This document shows, piece by piece, positions 10,497 to 19,223 of a stretch of 64,000 bases of DNA (position 1 is its first letter; the number at the start of each line of letters is the position of its first letter). The position numbers and the translations under genes are program-made. A model generated the notes under the pieces. It made no database searches, was not told where the DNA came from, and saw only the letters and a program-made list of their open reading frames with translations. The stretch spans positions 1,240,001 through 1,304,000 of the forward strand of contig CP103437.1 of NCBI GenBank assembly GCA_024919215.1. The letters run 5' to 3'. This DNA is from Methylophilaceae bacterium LSUCC0665. GTDB taxonomy: Bacteria > Pseudomonadota > Gammaproteobacteria > Burkholderiales > Methylophilaceae.

Positions 10497-10934
10497 TTAT
10501 AAATCAGGGTTTAAACGAGCCATCTGAATTTCATCAAACGGCACTTCTAATATTTTTTCATCTGATAATAAAATCTTTATATTATTTTCATCAGAATCAA
10601 TTAATTTTCCATCAAATTTTTTTTGATTATTTATCAATGAATACAATTTGATTTTAATTTTTTCACCTTCAAATCTTTTATAATCTGACAATTTTATTAA
10701 TTTCCTATCTACACCAGGTGAAGATACTTCTAGTCTTGAGAAATCATAATCTAACTCAACTGACAAAACGCGATTCAAATGATTACTGACCTTCACACAA
10801 TCATCGACAGATATTAAATTGCCGTTATCAATAAAAATTCTGATAAGGCCGCTGTTATGGTTGTGCTCGAACTCAACCAACTCGTAGCCTATATTTTGTA
10901 TTGATTCACTTATAATTTTTTCCAAATCCATCAC
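10497..10934 (-). CDS. rimP: ribosome maturation factor RimP
   Basis: Cytoplasmic factor needed for 30S assembly. 145 residues, with the RimP pattern YELVEFE near the start, the IRIFID strand, SVDDC..VS, and SSPGVDRKL. It is the first gene of the nusA-infB operon, where rimP is always expected. Upstream is only the tyrS terminator; no clear promoter was recognised. M1 or M2 could be the start. Confidence 0.95.
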   Translation of the reverse strand: MMDLEKIISESIQNIGYELVEFEHNHNSGLIRIFIDNGNLISVDDCVKVSNHLNRVLSVELDYDFSRLEVSSPGVDRKLIKLSDYKRFEGEKIKIKLYSLINNQKKFDGKLIDSDENNIKILLSDEKILEVPFDEIQMARLNPDL

Positions 10935-10946
10935 AAAACCATCAAA

Positions 10947-10973
10947 AATAAAAAATGGGCCTTAAAGGCCCAT
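10947..10973 (-). terminator. tyrS terminator
   Basis: Minus-strand hairpin ATGGGCC-TTTAA-GGCCCAT followed by TTTTTATT, 59 bases after the tyrS stop and just before rimP. Confidence 0.88.
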
Positions 10974-11031
10974 CTCAAAGAAACTGATTATACTATGAAT
11001 TTTTATAAAAATAAATTTTTAAATCAATGTG

Positions 11032-12201
11032 TTAGGTTAGTTTTATTTTGCCAAATTTTCTTTTTCCAACCTGAATGAGAAATTCATCAGTGTTTAATGA
11101 ATAATCCTTATCAATCTTTTCTCCATCAACCCTTATTCCTCCACTTTTCATTAATCTCAAAGCCTCAGATGTGCTTGCAACAAAGTTGATGCTCTTCAAG
11201 ATATTTGGAATAGCCATATTATCTTGTTTATTGAGTTTAAATTCTGGAACCTCTTCAGGAGCAAAGCCCGATGACCTTTGTTCAAAATCTTTTTTTGCTT
11301 TTAAATAACCTTCATGATCATGAAATCTCTCAATTATCTCTTGCGAGAATTCATCCTTGATATTTTTCGGATTTTCACCATCCTGTAAACGCTTTTTCCA
11401 TGAATCGATTTCTTCATTATTTTTAAGCGACAATAAGTCGATGTATCTCAACATTAAATCATCAGAAATAGATAATAGTTTTGCGTACATAACCTCAGGG
11501 GCTTCATCAATACCAATATAATTATTCAATGATTTTGACATTTTGTTGACGCCATCCAATCCTTCTAAAAGTGGCATTGTTAAAATAGTCTGTGGTATTT
11601 GTCCATATGATTTTTGTAATTCTCGCCCCATTAACAAATTAAACTTTTGATCTGTTCCACCTAACTCAACATCTGCCTCCAGGGCAACTGAGTCATAACC
11701 TTGCATTAATGGATACATAAATTCATGTATTGAAATGGATTGGTTGGTTTTAAATCTTTTGCTGAAATCATCTCGCTCTAACATTCTTGCTACAGTGTAT
11801 TGGGCAGAAAGTTTTAACATGCCATCAGCACCTAAATTCTTGAGCCATTCAGAATTAAATACAACTTGAGTTTTTTCTTTATCAAGAATTTTAAACACTT
11901 GATTTTGATAAGTTTTTGCATTCTGTTTGACCTCATCCTCAGTTAAAGGAGGTCTTGTTGCATTTTTACCTGTGGGATCACCAATCATGCCAGTGAAGTC
12001 TCCAATCAAAAAAATTACCTCATGACCGAAGTTTTGAAATTGTCTTAGTTTATTTAAAAGAACTGTATGACCTAGATGTAAATCTGGTGCCGTTGGATCA
12101 AAGCCCGCTTTAATTTTTAGTTTTTTCCCAGATTTTATTTTTTCTTCGAACTCAGAAAAAACTAAAATTTCATCAGCACCGCGTTTTATTTCATCTAACA
12201 T
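11032..12201 (-). CDS. tyrS: tyrosyl-tRNA synthetase
   Basis: Class I aminoacyl-tRNA synthetase for tyrosine. 389 residues. The HIGH-type motif is [11 protein letters not shown] (near 35-45), the second signature is [12 protein letters not shown] (KMSKS), and an S4 RNA-binding domain ends the protein ([12 protein letters not shown]). Its length and HLGH motif resemble the TyrZ-like subgroup common in betaproteobacteria. It is monocistronic, with a promoter and terminator seen, and divergent from anmK. Confidence 0.96.
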   Translation of the reverse strand: MLDEIKRGADEILVFSEFEEKIKSGKKLKIKAGFDPTAPDLHLGHTVLLNKLRQFQNFGHEVIFLIGDFTGMIGDPTGKNATRPPLTEDEVKQNAKTYQNQVFKILDKEKTQVVFNSEWLKNLGADGMLKLSAQYTVARMLERDDFSKRFKTNQSISIHEFMYPLMQGYDSVALEADVELGGTDQKFNLLMGRELQKSYGQIPQTILTMPLLEGLDGVNKMSKSLNNYIGIDEAPEVMYAKLLSISDDLMLRYIDLLSLKNNEEIDSWKKRLQDGENPKNIKDEFSQEIIERFHDHEGYLKAKKDFEQRSSGFAPEEVPEFKLNKQDNMAIPNILKSINFVASTSEALRLMKSGGIRVDGEKIDKDYSLNTDEFLIQVGKRKFGKIKLT

Positions 12202-12229
12202 AATTATTTGAGCTTATAAATAAAACATG

Positions 12230-12258
12230 ATTATATAGTCATATTGCGTTAATCTTAA
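12230..12258 (-). promoter_or_regulatory. probable sigma-70 promoter of tyrS
   Basis: Minus strand: -35 TTAAGA (12253-12258), exact 17-base spacer, perfect -10 TATAAT (12230-12235). It lies in the 63-base divergent gap with anmK. Confidence 0.62.
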
Positions 12259-12264
12259 TAGTAA

Positions 12265-13368
12265 ATGCAGATCAAGTCAGATAAAAAAAACTTATTTATT
12301 GGCATAATGTCAGGTACATCTTCAGATGGTCTTGATGTGGTTCTCTGCTCCATTGATGATAATCAAATCAAAATCATAGATTCCATATCTCAAAGTTATT
12401 CCAGAAAATTACAAATGGAAATAATTGAATTAAATTCACCGTCGATTGATGAACTTAACAAAAGTAAAATCCTTGGGAACAAAATTGCAAACATAAGCAT
12501 AAAATTAATTGAAAAATTATTATTGAATAATCATTTAGACCCATCATCAATTAAAGCCATTGGTTTTCATGGTCCTACTATCAGGCATGTACCAAAAGAT
12601 TTTTATAGTCTTCAAATTGGAAACGAATTTTTACTAGCTAGTCGTACAAAAATAAAAACAGTTTCTAATTTTAGAAATATGGATATCGCCTCAAATGGTG
12701 AAGGAGCACCTTTAATTCCTTTATTTCATAAGTATCTTTTACATACAAAAAATATTAAAAAAGGAGTATTTGTCAATATTGGAGGATTTTCTAATATTTC
12801 TATCATCAATAATAGCTCAATCAGAGGCTATGATTTAGGTCCTGGTAATGTTTTTATGGATATATGGATCAACAAAATTAAAAAAAGAAAATATGATAAA
12901 AACGGGTCATGGGCAAAAAGTGGAACCGTATCCGATGATCTTTTGAGGCGATTGTTAAATGATTCATTTTTCAAAAAAAAGCCTCCCAAGAGCACAGGTC
13001 GTGATTATTTTAATTTGGATTGGTTAAATAAATTTAATCTAAATGATTTCAAACCTGAAGATGTACAAAGAACTTTTTTAGAATTAAGTACCATATTGAT
13101 TTTAAGAGAAATTGAAAAATTAAAAGGCTTAAAAGATATCTTTATTTGTGGTGGTGGCGCAAATAATACCTATCTTATGGATGAATTATCTAAGCGATGT
13201 CGAATAAATATTCGTTCCACAGAATATCTCGGCATTAAACCTGAATTAATTGAACCAGCTGGGTTTGCTTGGCTTGGATGTCAATCAATAAATAATAATA
13301 AGTTAAATTACAAAGCTATAACTGGTGCAATAAAAGATAATGTTTTGGGTGTTGTTGTTCATCCTTAA
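12265..13368 (+). CDS. anmK: anhydro-N-acetylmuramic acid kinase
   Basis: Phosphorylates and opens 1,6-anhydro-MurNAc released from peptidoglycan turnover, giving MurNAc-6-P for recycling. 367 residues. Hsp70/actin-fold ATPase motifs: GTSSDGLDVVL (phosphate 1, near 17-27), GGFSNIS, YDLGPGNVFMD (phosphate 2) and CGGGANNTYLM (adenosine). It is often next to tyrS in betaproteobacteria, and here the two are divergent. Confidence 0.95.
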   Translation: MQIKSDKKNLFIGIMSGTSSDGLDVVLCSIDDNQIKIIDSISQSYSRKLQMEIIELNSPSIDELNKSKILGNKIANISIKLIEKLLLNNHLDPSSIKAIGFHGPTIRHVPKDFYSLQIGNEFLLASRTKIKTVSNFRNMDIASNGEGAPLIPLFHKYLLHTKNIKKGVFVNIGGFSNISIINNSSIRGYDLGPGNVFMDIWINKIKKRKYDKNGSWAKSGTVSDDLLRRLLNDSFFKKKPPKSTGRDYFNLDWLNKFNLNDFKPEDVQRTFLELSTILILREIEKLKGLKDIFICGGGANNTYLMDELSKRCRINIRSTEYLGIKPELIEPAGFAWLGCQSINNNKLNYKAITGAIKDNVLGVVVHP

Positions 13369-13390
13369 TTCAACATATTTAAATCTAAGT

Positions 13391-13396
13391 TATAAT
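13391..13396 (+). promoter_or_regulatory. -10 element likely serving gltA
   Basis: A perfect TATAAT 30 bases before the gltA start. The -35 region is poor (TTCAAC at 13369-13374, spacing 16), so the promoter may need an activator. Confidence 0.4.
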
Positions 13397-13425
13397 TAGT
13401 ATCCTTTTATTTAATAAATATTAAG

Positions 13426-14724
13426 ATGGAACAAAAAAAAGCTACGCTTACATTACCCGATGGAAAAACCATTGAGCTTCCTTTCATTGAAGGGAAAATG
13501 GGTAAGCCTGCAATTGATATTTCGCAATTATCGCAGCATGGTTTGCATACATACGATCCTGGATTTATGTCAACAGCCTCTTGCGGTTCGGCTATAACAT
13601 TTATTGATGGTGAAAAAAGTATCCTACTGTACCGCGGCTATCCAATTGAACAATTAGCGGAACATTGTGACTTTCTTGATGTAGCCTATTTATTACTAAA
13701 TGGGGAGCTTCCAAATCAAAATGAAAAAACAAAATATGTATCAGAAGTAAAGAAACATTACCTGCTTCATGATCAACTAAATAGTGTCTTTAGAGGTTTC
13801 AGACGTGATGCTCATCCAATGGCCGTCATGGCTGCTGTTGTTGCTTCAAAATCAGCTTTTTATTTTGATGAAATGAATGTGTACAATCGAAATCATCGAA
13901 AAATCTCAGCTAATAGATTAATTGGGAAAGTACCGTCCATAGCAGCATGGTCATATCTTTACAATTTAGGTAGACCATTCAATTATCCAAGAAATGACTT
14001 AAGCTATGCTGCAAATTTCTTAAATATGCTTTTTTCAAGTCCAACACAAGAATATGAAATTAATCCCGTACTAGTCCGTGCATTTGAGAGGATTTTAATT
14101 TTACATGCTGACCATGAACAAAATGCTTCTACCTCAACTGTTAGATTAGTCGGCTCTAGTGGCGCTAACCCTTTTGCTTGTATTTCTTCAGGTATTGCAT
14201 CCCTATGGGGTCCTGCTCATGGAGGAGCTAACGAAGCAACCCTTAAAATGTTACAAGAGATCAGAAGTGAAAGTCGTATTGGTGAATATATTGATAGAGC
14301 AAAAGACTCAACTGATTCTTTTAGGTTAATGGGCTTTGGTCACAGAGTTTATCGTAATAAAGATCCTCGTGCAGAAATTATGCGTAAAACATGTCATGAA
14401 GTATTATCCGAACTTGGTTTAGAGAATGATTCAATATTTAAACTTGCTTTGAAATTAGAAAAAATTGCACTTGAGGATGATTATTTTGTTAAGAAAAAAT
14501 TATATCCGAACGTTGATTTTTACTCAGGTATAGTGATGCGAGCTCTAGGAATTCCTAATTCAATGTTTACTGCTGTGTTTGCATTAGCGCGAACAGCGGG
14601 TTGGATAGCCCATTGGAATGAAATGTTTATTGCTGATAATTTAAAAATCGGCAGACCAAGACAAATCTATAAAGGCAGGCTACCTAGGAACGTATCTTTA
14701 GATAGAAATGTTTCAAAAGATTAA
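13426..14724 (+). CDS. gltA: citrate synthase (type II)
   Basis: Condenses acetyl-CoA and oxaloacetate to citrate at the entry of the TCA cycle. 432 residues, the length of the hexameric proteobacterial type with its N-terminal beta domain ([14 protein letters not shown]). Active-site segments: [25 protein letters not shown] and [15 protein letters not shown], with [11 protein letters not shown] near the C-terminus. It stands alone and converges on erpA with a 3-base gap. Confidence 0.97.
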   Translation: MEQKKATLTLPDGKTIELPFIEGKMGKPAIDISQLSQHGLHTYDPGFMSTASCGSAITFIDGEKSILLYRGYPIEQLAEHCDFLDVAYLLLNGELPNQNEKTKYVSEVKKHYLLHDQLNSVFRGFRRDAHPMAVMAAVVASKSAFYFDEMNVYNRNHRKISANRLIGKVPSIAAWSYLYNLGRPFNYPRNDLSYAANFLNMLFSSPTQEYEINPVLVRAFERILILHADHEQNASTSTVRLVGSSGANPFACISSGIASLWGPAHGGANEATLKMLQEIRSESRIGEYIDRAKDSTDSFRLMGFGHRVYRNKDPRAEIMRKTCHEVLSELGLENDSIFKLALKLEKIALEDDYFVKKKLYPNVDFYSGIVMRALGIPNSMFTAVFALARTAGWIAHWNEMFIADNLKIGRPRQIYKGRLPRNVSLDRNVSKD

Positions 14725-14727
14725 GCT

Positions 14728-15078
14728 TTAAACTGAAAAAGAAGAACCGCAACCACAAGTTGTTGTAGCATTTGGATTTCTAATCACGAATTGAGAGCCC
14801 TGGACATTGTCCTGGTAGTCAATTTCAGATCCTGCAAGATACTGAAGACTCATTGGATCAATTAAAAGAGTCACATTATCCTTAGTAACCTGGGTGTCGT
14901 CGTCGTTAACTGTCTCTTCAAATGTAAAACCATACTGAAACCCTGAACACCCTCCGCCACTCACAAATACTCGAAGCTTGAGATCAGGTGTTTCTTCTTC
15001 CGCAATTAGCTCTTTCACCTTGTTTACAGCATTATCTGTAAAAATTAATGGATCAGGCATTTTTAAATCACTTGTCAT
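14728..15078 (-). CDS. erpA: iron-sulfur cluster insertion protein ErpA
   Basis: A-type carrier that delivers Fe-S clusters to apoproteins. 116 residues with the three conserved cysteines: C44 in [11 protein letters not shown], and C108 and C110 in TTCGCGSSF. It overlaps the 3' end of the bactofilin gene by 11 bases and ends the argC operon, the usual betaproteobacterial context. Clients in this window could include the FeS-type photolyase and HemW (inference). Confidence 0.96.
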   Translation of the reverse strand: MTSDLKMPDPLIFTDNAVNKVKELIAEEETPDLKLRVFVSGGGCSGFQYGFTFEETVNDDDTQVTKDNVTLLIDPMSLQYLAGSEIDYQDNVQGSQFVIRNPNATTTCGCGSSFSV

Positions 15079-15472
15079 CAGTTTTTTCCTTTTTGTTGAG
15101 TATTTTTTTTATAGTTTTGTTAGTCTTCATTTTAGTTACATTTCCATTTAATACTGCGCCTGAGTGTATTTCTATATCCCCATAAGCTACATCACCATGG
15201 ACAACCGCAGTGGAATGAAGTTCTAGAAAGTCTTGAGCCTCAATATTACCTTTTACCTCGCCAGCAATAATTGCAGTATCAGCCTTAATATCGCCTAAAA
15301 TTTTACTCTTTGGTCCCATAATTAGTGAACCAGATGCGCCATCTGATAATGTTAAATTTCCATATAATTTACCATCTAAACGAATTCCTCCAGAAAAATT
15401 CATGCTCCCGCGAATATTCATTGTTTCATCAATTAGGGTATCAATTGCATGATTCTTTTTACGTTTAAACAA
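15068..15472 (-). CDS. bactofilin family protein
   Basis: Polymer-forming cytoskeletal protein; bactofilins form filaments that organise cell shape or envelope enzymes. 134 residues: a short positively charged N-terminus, then a right-handed beta-helix of short repeats rich in G/A/I at regular spacing ([19 protein letters not shown], then [16 protein letters not shown]), and a lysine-rich tail. It lies between a membrane-anchored coiled-coil protein and erpA with 2-11 base spacing, so it is co-transcribed. Confidence 0.9.
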   Translation of the reverse strand: MFKRKKNHAIDTLIDETMNIRGSMNFSGGIRLDGKLYGNLTLSDGASGSLIMGPKSKILGDIKADTAIIAGEVKGNIEAQDFLELHSTAVVHGDVAYGDIEIHSGAVLNGNVTKMKTNKTIKKILNKKEKTDDK

Positions 15473-15474
15473 TC

Positions 15475-15837
15475 TTATCTCCTCTTTCCGACAATTTTCT
15501 CATAAAAAAGAATTTCTTCCTGAAGATCATTATTTTCTTCTTTTAATTTTTTCAACTCTTCATCTTTTTTAATTGAGGAAATCTCTATTAATTGTGAATC
15601 TAATTTTAATTTCTGAATTTTATTTTTTAATTCTGAGATTTCATTATTTTGTTCATTAATCGTTAGAAGATATTGAAATGAATTACCTCCATCAAAAATT
15701 CTATATGAAAAAAATGTAGTAATTAAAAAAATTAAAATCGCGAATAGGATCGTCTTCAACCATGTTGAACCAACTTTAATATTTGGTTTTCCTTGAACAA
15801 GCTTTATCCGTCTTTTTCTTTGAATTTTATTTAACAT
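15475..15837 (-). CDS. single-pass membrane coiled-coil protein (DUF6776-like)
   Basis: 120 residues: about 25 basic cytoplasmic residues, one transmembrane helix (about 29-46, WLKTILFAILIFLITTFF), then a heptad-rich Glu/Lys/Leu segment (about 62-115) expected to form a coiled coil on the periplasmic side. It sits 2 bases upstream of the bactofilin gene; a membrane partner for the bactofilin filament is an attractive inference. The family name comes from position and architecture only. Confidence 0.72.
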   Translation of the reverse strand: MLNKIQRKRRIKLVQGKPNIKVGSTWLKTILFAILIFLITTFFSYRIFDGGNSFQYLLTINEQNNEISELKNKIQKLKLDSQLIEISSIKKDEELKKLKEENNDLQEEILFYEKIVGKRR

Positions 15838-15841
15838 TTTT

Positions 15842-16882
15842 TTATGGAGCTAAAGGGAGCAAATTGAGCCCGGCATCTTCTTGATAATCAAACATAATAT
15901 TCATGTTTTGTATAGCCTGTCCAGCAGCTCCTTTTACTAAGTTATCAATGGTTGATAATACGATTAATTTTTTATCTCTTTTAAAGATCGATATTTTACA
16001 TTGATTTGAGCCCCTCACCATTTTTGTTTTTGGTATTTTATTAATACCCATATAATCAACAAAAATAGATTGATCATAAGTTGTAGAAAAAATTAAATCG
16101 AGTTCTGTTTCACCTAGATCTTCAATTAAATCGACATAAATAGTTGCGTAAATCCCACGCACCATCGGCAGCAGATGAGGAATAAATAAAGCTTTTATAT
16201 TTTTTCTCTTTGTTATTTCTTTTAAATTCTCTTCAATTTCTGGCTCATGCCTATGACCTTGAACCGAATAAGCGTTAAAGTTGTCATATGCTTCAGCCAT
16301 CAAGAGATTGTCATCAATTTTTTTACCAGCCCCACTTATTCCTGACTTAGCATCAATAATGATAGTTTGCTCATTAATAATTTTTTTATTTATTAGCGGA
16401 TAAAGCGCAAGTTGGATTGCTGTTGGATAACATCCTGGATTAGCTATAATTTTGGCATTTTTTATTTCATTTTTATTTAGTTCAGATAAGCCATATACTG
16501 CCATCTCAACCAATTTTGGACAGGCATGTTTCATTCCATACCACTGTTCCCACAACTGTATATTTTTTATTCTAAAATCAGCTGCTAAATCAATAATTTT
16601 TTTGCCTTTACTAATTAATTTTTCAGCAAAGTTCATCGCGATCCCATTAGGTGTAGCAAAAAATATTAATTCTGACTGATCAAAAGTCGCATTGTCAGGA
16701 TGAATAAATTTATTTGTAATTTTCTTAGGAAGAAATGGAAAAATTTCAGTGACATTCTTTCCATCATCTTGTCTCGATGTTATTTGATCAATCTCAATGT
16801 GGGGATGATTGACTAATAATCTTAAAAGTTCGGATCCAGTATATCCAGATCCGCCAACTATAGAAACATGTAATTTATTCAT
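15842..16882 (-). CDS. argC: N-acetyl-gamma-glutamyl-phosphate reductase
   Basis: Third step of arginine synthesis: NADPH-dependent reduction of N-acetylglutamyl phosphate to the semialdehyde. 346 residues. N-terminal NADP loop GGSGYTGSELLRLL (10-23), catalytic cysteine C151 in NPGCYPTA, then GISGAGKK and the GHRHEPEIE motif. First gene of the operon with the coiled-coil protein, bactofilin and erpA. argH is also in this window but elsewhere. Confidence 0.97.
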   Translation of the reverse strand: MNKLHVSIVGGSGYTGSELLRLLVNHPHIEIDQITSRQDDGKNVTEIFPFLPKKITNKFIHPDNATFDQSELIFFATPNGIAMNFAEKLISKGKKIIDLAADFRIKNIQLWEQWYGMKHACPKLVEMAVYGLSELNKNEIKNAKIIANPGCYPTAIQLALYPLINKKIINEQTIIIDAKSGISGAGKKIDDNLLMAEAYDNFNAYSVQGHRHEPEIEENLKEITKRKNIKALFIPHLLPMVRGIYATIYVDLIEDLGETELDLIFSTTYDQSIFVDYMGINKIPKTKMVRGSNQCKISIFKRDKKLIVLSTIDNLVKGAAGQAIQNMNIMFDYQEDAGLNLLPLAP

Positions 16883-16905
16883 TTTTCGATTATAAATGAT
16901 TTCCT

Positions 16906-16933
16906 AAAAAAAAAGCCGCATGAAAGCGGCTTT
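16906..16933 (-). terminator. rpsI terminator
   Basis: Minus-strand stem AAAGCCGC/GCGGCTTT with a 6-base loop and a long U-tract, 17 bases after the rpsI stop and before argC. Confidence 0.92.
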
Positions 16934-16949
16934 AATATGTGTAAAAACG

Positions 16950-17342
16950 TTATCGTTTTGAAAACTGTTTGCGTCTTCTCGCTTTGCGTAAGCCAACTTT
17001 TTTTCTTTCAACCTCACGTGCATCACGTGTAACATATCCAGCTTTTGAAAGTTCTGATTTCAGTTCAGCATCATAATCAAGTAAGGCTCTTGTAATTCCA
17101 TGTCTTACCGCACCAGCCTGTCCAGATTCACCACCGCCAGAAACATTCACCTTGATATCAAATGTAGTTTCGTTTTTGGTTAAATCTAAAGGTTGTTTGA
17201 GAATCATCTCTGATGTAAATCTCGCAAAATACTTATCAACTGGCAAACCGTTAATAGATATTTCTCCTTTACCTTGTTGCATAAAAACTCTTGCAACTGA
17301 GCTTTTTCTTCTACCTGTGCCGTAATAATATTTACCTATCAT
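16950..17342 (-). CDS. rpsI: 30S ribosomal protein S9
   Basis: Small-subunit head protein whose C-terminal tail reaches the P-site tRNA. 130 residues, ending in the expected basic [13 protein letters not shown]-terminal [15 protein letters not shown]. It follows rplM by 13 bases in the universal rplM-rpsI operon. Confidence 0.98.
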   Translation of the reverse strand: MIGKYYYGTGRRKSSVARVFMQQGKGEISINGLPVDKYFARFTSEMILKQPLDLTKNETTFDIKVNVSGGGESGQAGAVRHGITRALLDYDAELKSELSKAGYVTRDAREVERKKVGLRKARRRKQFSKR

Positions 17343-17355
17343 AAAAATCTCTCAA

Positions 17356-17784
17356 TTATATTGTTAGTGGTTTTGGCTGCTGAGCACTGTGCTCATGTTG
17401 ATCGCCTGAATAAATCTTTAATTTTTTAACCATTGCATAACCTAATGGCCCCTTAGGAAGCATGCCTTTAACTGCTTTTTCTAATGCTCTACCCGGGAAT
17501 TTTTCTTGCATCTGTGTAAAATTTGATGAATATAGCCCGCCAGGAAAACCAGAGTGTCTATGGTAAATTTTATCCTGAGATTTATTACCTGTAACCTTAA
17601 TTTTTTCAGCATTAACAACAACAATATAATCACCAGTATCAACATGTGGCGTATAAATTGTTTTGTGCTTACCTCTTAATCTGTGAGCAATTGCACTAGC
17701 TAATCTTCCTAGAGTAGCATCGGTTGCATCAACAAGAAACCAGTCTCTTTTGACTTCGTGGCCTTTAGCTGAAATTGTTTTCAT
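17356..17784 (-). CDS. rplM: 50S ribosomal protein L13
   Basis: Early-assembly 23S rRNA protein. 142 residues with [32 protein letters not shown] and the [12 protein letters not shown] motif. First gene of rplM-rpsI, with a strong promoter. Confidence 0.98.
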   Translation of the reverse strand: MKTISAKGHEVKRDWFLVDATDATLGRLASAIAHRLRGKHKTIYTPHVDTGDYIVVVNAEKIKVTGNKSQDKIYHRHSGFPGGLYSSNFTQMQEKFPGRALEKAVKGMLPKGPLGYAMVKKLKIYSGDQHEHSAQQPKPLTI

Positions 17785-17819
17785 CAGTCTTTACTTCCAA
17801 AAATTTATAAAAGAGCGTG

Positions 17820-17849
17820 ATTTTATTATGTTTTATAGGGTTTTGTCAA
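17820..17849 (-). promoter_or_regulatory. strong sigma-70 promoter of rplM-rpsI
   Basis: Minus strand: consensus -35 TTGACA (17844-17849), 18-base spacer, -10 TAAAAT (17820-17825), in the gap between ubiA and rplM. Confidence 0.75.
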
Positions 17850-17868
17850 ACATTATTGATAAATATTC

Positions 17869-18741
17869 CTAAAATCGCCATGACTGAGTTAATACAAATG
17901 TTAATGTAATAATTATTCCTAAATAATTGTTTTTCCTAAACAAATCAATATAGTCAGTATCCTTGTTTATTCTAAAAACTAATTCATGAATGATTATCCC
18001 TAACATTAATATAATAGTTAGTAGATAGACAATAAAATAGGGATCATCTTTAATTAAAATGGCGTATAAAATGAAAAAAACCAGATAAAAAATAACAATT
18101 ACATGATCCGTATATTTCTTAAAAAATTTAGGGGAGGAGTGAATGCTTAATTTTATGTCATCTGCAAAATCTGCTTTAGCATAAACGGTATCATAAGCCA
18201 TTACCCATGAGAAATTCAGAAAAAATAAAATCCAACACTCTAACGGAAAATTTTGTTGAATATGAGCATAAACCACTAAAACACTTGAACTAAAGGCGAT
18301 TCCCAAAAAAAATTGTGGAATAGGAAAAAATCTTTTGGATAATGGATAAAACATTAATAAAAAAGCTGCTACACAAATAATTTTTATTGCATAACTATGC
18401 AAAAAGAATAATAAAGAAAGTGCCCCTATACTTAAAAAAAGAAAGAAAATCGATGCGTCTCTAGGAGTCAATTCATTCTGTGCTAAAGGTCTATAACTTG
18501 TTCTCCTTACTTTTGCATCAATATCTTTATCAAAAATATCGTTAATCACGCATCCAGCTGATCTCGTTAAAATTACTCCTATACAAAATATTAAAAGGTC
18601 TTGAAATATAATCTGACCCTCAGAAGATAGGATCAATGCCCATATTGTTGGCCATAGTAAAAGTAAAATACCAACAGGCTTATCCAGTCTTGCCAATTTG
18701 AGATAATTATATAAATATTTATTCGTCATAGTTTTGTGCAT
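17869..18741 (-). CDS. ubiA: 4-hydroxybenzoate polyprenyltransferase UbiA
   Basis: Membrane prenyltransferase joining 4-hydroxybenzoate to the ubiquinone side chain. 290 residues with about eight or nine hydrophobic helices. The first aspartate motif is VINDIFDKDIDAKVRR with the following TSYRPLA; the second is in KADFADDIKLSIHSS. The start overlaps ubiC by 23 bases; an AAGGA site about 10 bases upstream favours the first ATG over Met5. ubiC and ubiA act in consecutive steps. Confidence 0.94.
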   Translation of the reverse strand: MHKTMTNKYLYNYLKLARLDKPVGILLLLWPTIWALILSSEGQIIFQDLLIFCIGVILTRSAGCVINDIFDKDIDAKVRRTSYRPLAQNELTPRDASIFFLFLSIGALSLLFFLHSYAIKIICVAAFLLMFYPLSKRFFPIPQFFLGIAFSSSVLVVYAHIQQNFPLECWILFFLNFSWVMAYDTVYAKADFADDIKLSIHSSPKFFKKYTDHVIVIFYLVFFILYAILIKDDPYFIVYLLTIILMLGIIIHELVFRINKDTDYIDLFRKNNYLGIIITLTFVLTQSWRF

Positions 18742-19219
18742 TTTCTAAAAATCCTTCAAACAAAAGAATTTTTTCTTTTTTATTAGTAAAAAAAGATTGC
18801 CTAAGAACTAATAATTTATCTAATTCAACATTAATTTTTTTTAATTTTTCAGTTGCAAACTGCATTTGTTTGGATTTTGAATATTTAAACTCGCTACGAA
18901 TATAATTTTGACTAAATAAAATACTCCCTAGTGAACGATTATTTAGTTTTTTTAATAAATAAATTAATCTTTTTGAATTATGTAACTCTGTAATGGATCT
19001 TGCATAAATAATTGGTTTTTTTTTAAAACCAATGATGACATCCCTGACATAAAAAAATTTTGATACGCCACCATAGATTTTTTTTTCATACTCACTGATT
19101 TTTTTTATATTGCTTGATATCAGTTGTATTTCTAAATCACCAAATTGACTTAAATATTTTGTAAGTGATTTTTTTGATGAAGCAAGTCTTAAATTCGAAT
19201 AATTTTTTTTTGACCACAT
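18719..19219 (-). CDS. ubiC: chorismate lyase UbiC (divergent)
   Basis: Releases pyruvate from chorismate to give 4-hydroxybenzoate, the first committed step of ubiquinone synthesis. 166 residues. Overall identity is low, but the pattern FYVRDVI....PIIYARS (Arg74, the substrate-binding arginine position), LGSILF and FEGFL (Glu155 position) matches the family. It is unusually lysine-rich. The call rests on this pattern plus the overlap with ubiA downstream. Confidence 0.8.
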   Translation of the reverse strand: MWSKKNYSNLRLASSKKSLTKYLSQFGDLEIQLISSNIKKISEYEKKIYGGVSKFFYVRDVIIGFKKKPIIYARSITELHNSKRLIYLLKKLNNRSLGSILFSQNYIRSEFKYSKSKQMQFATEKLKKINVELDKLLVLRQSFFTNKKEKILLFEGFLENAQNYDE

Positions 19220-19223
19220 AAAT

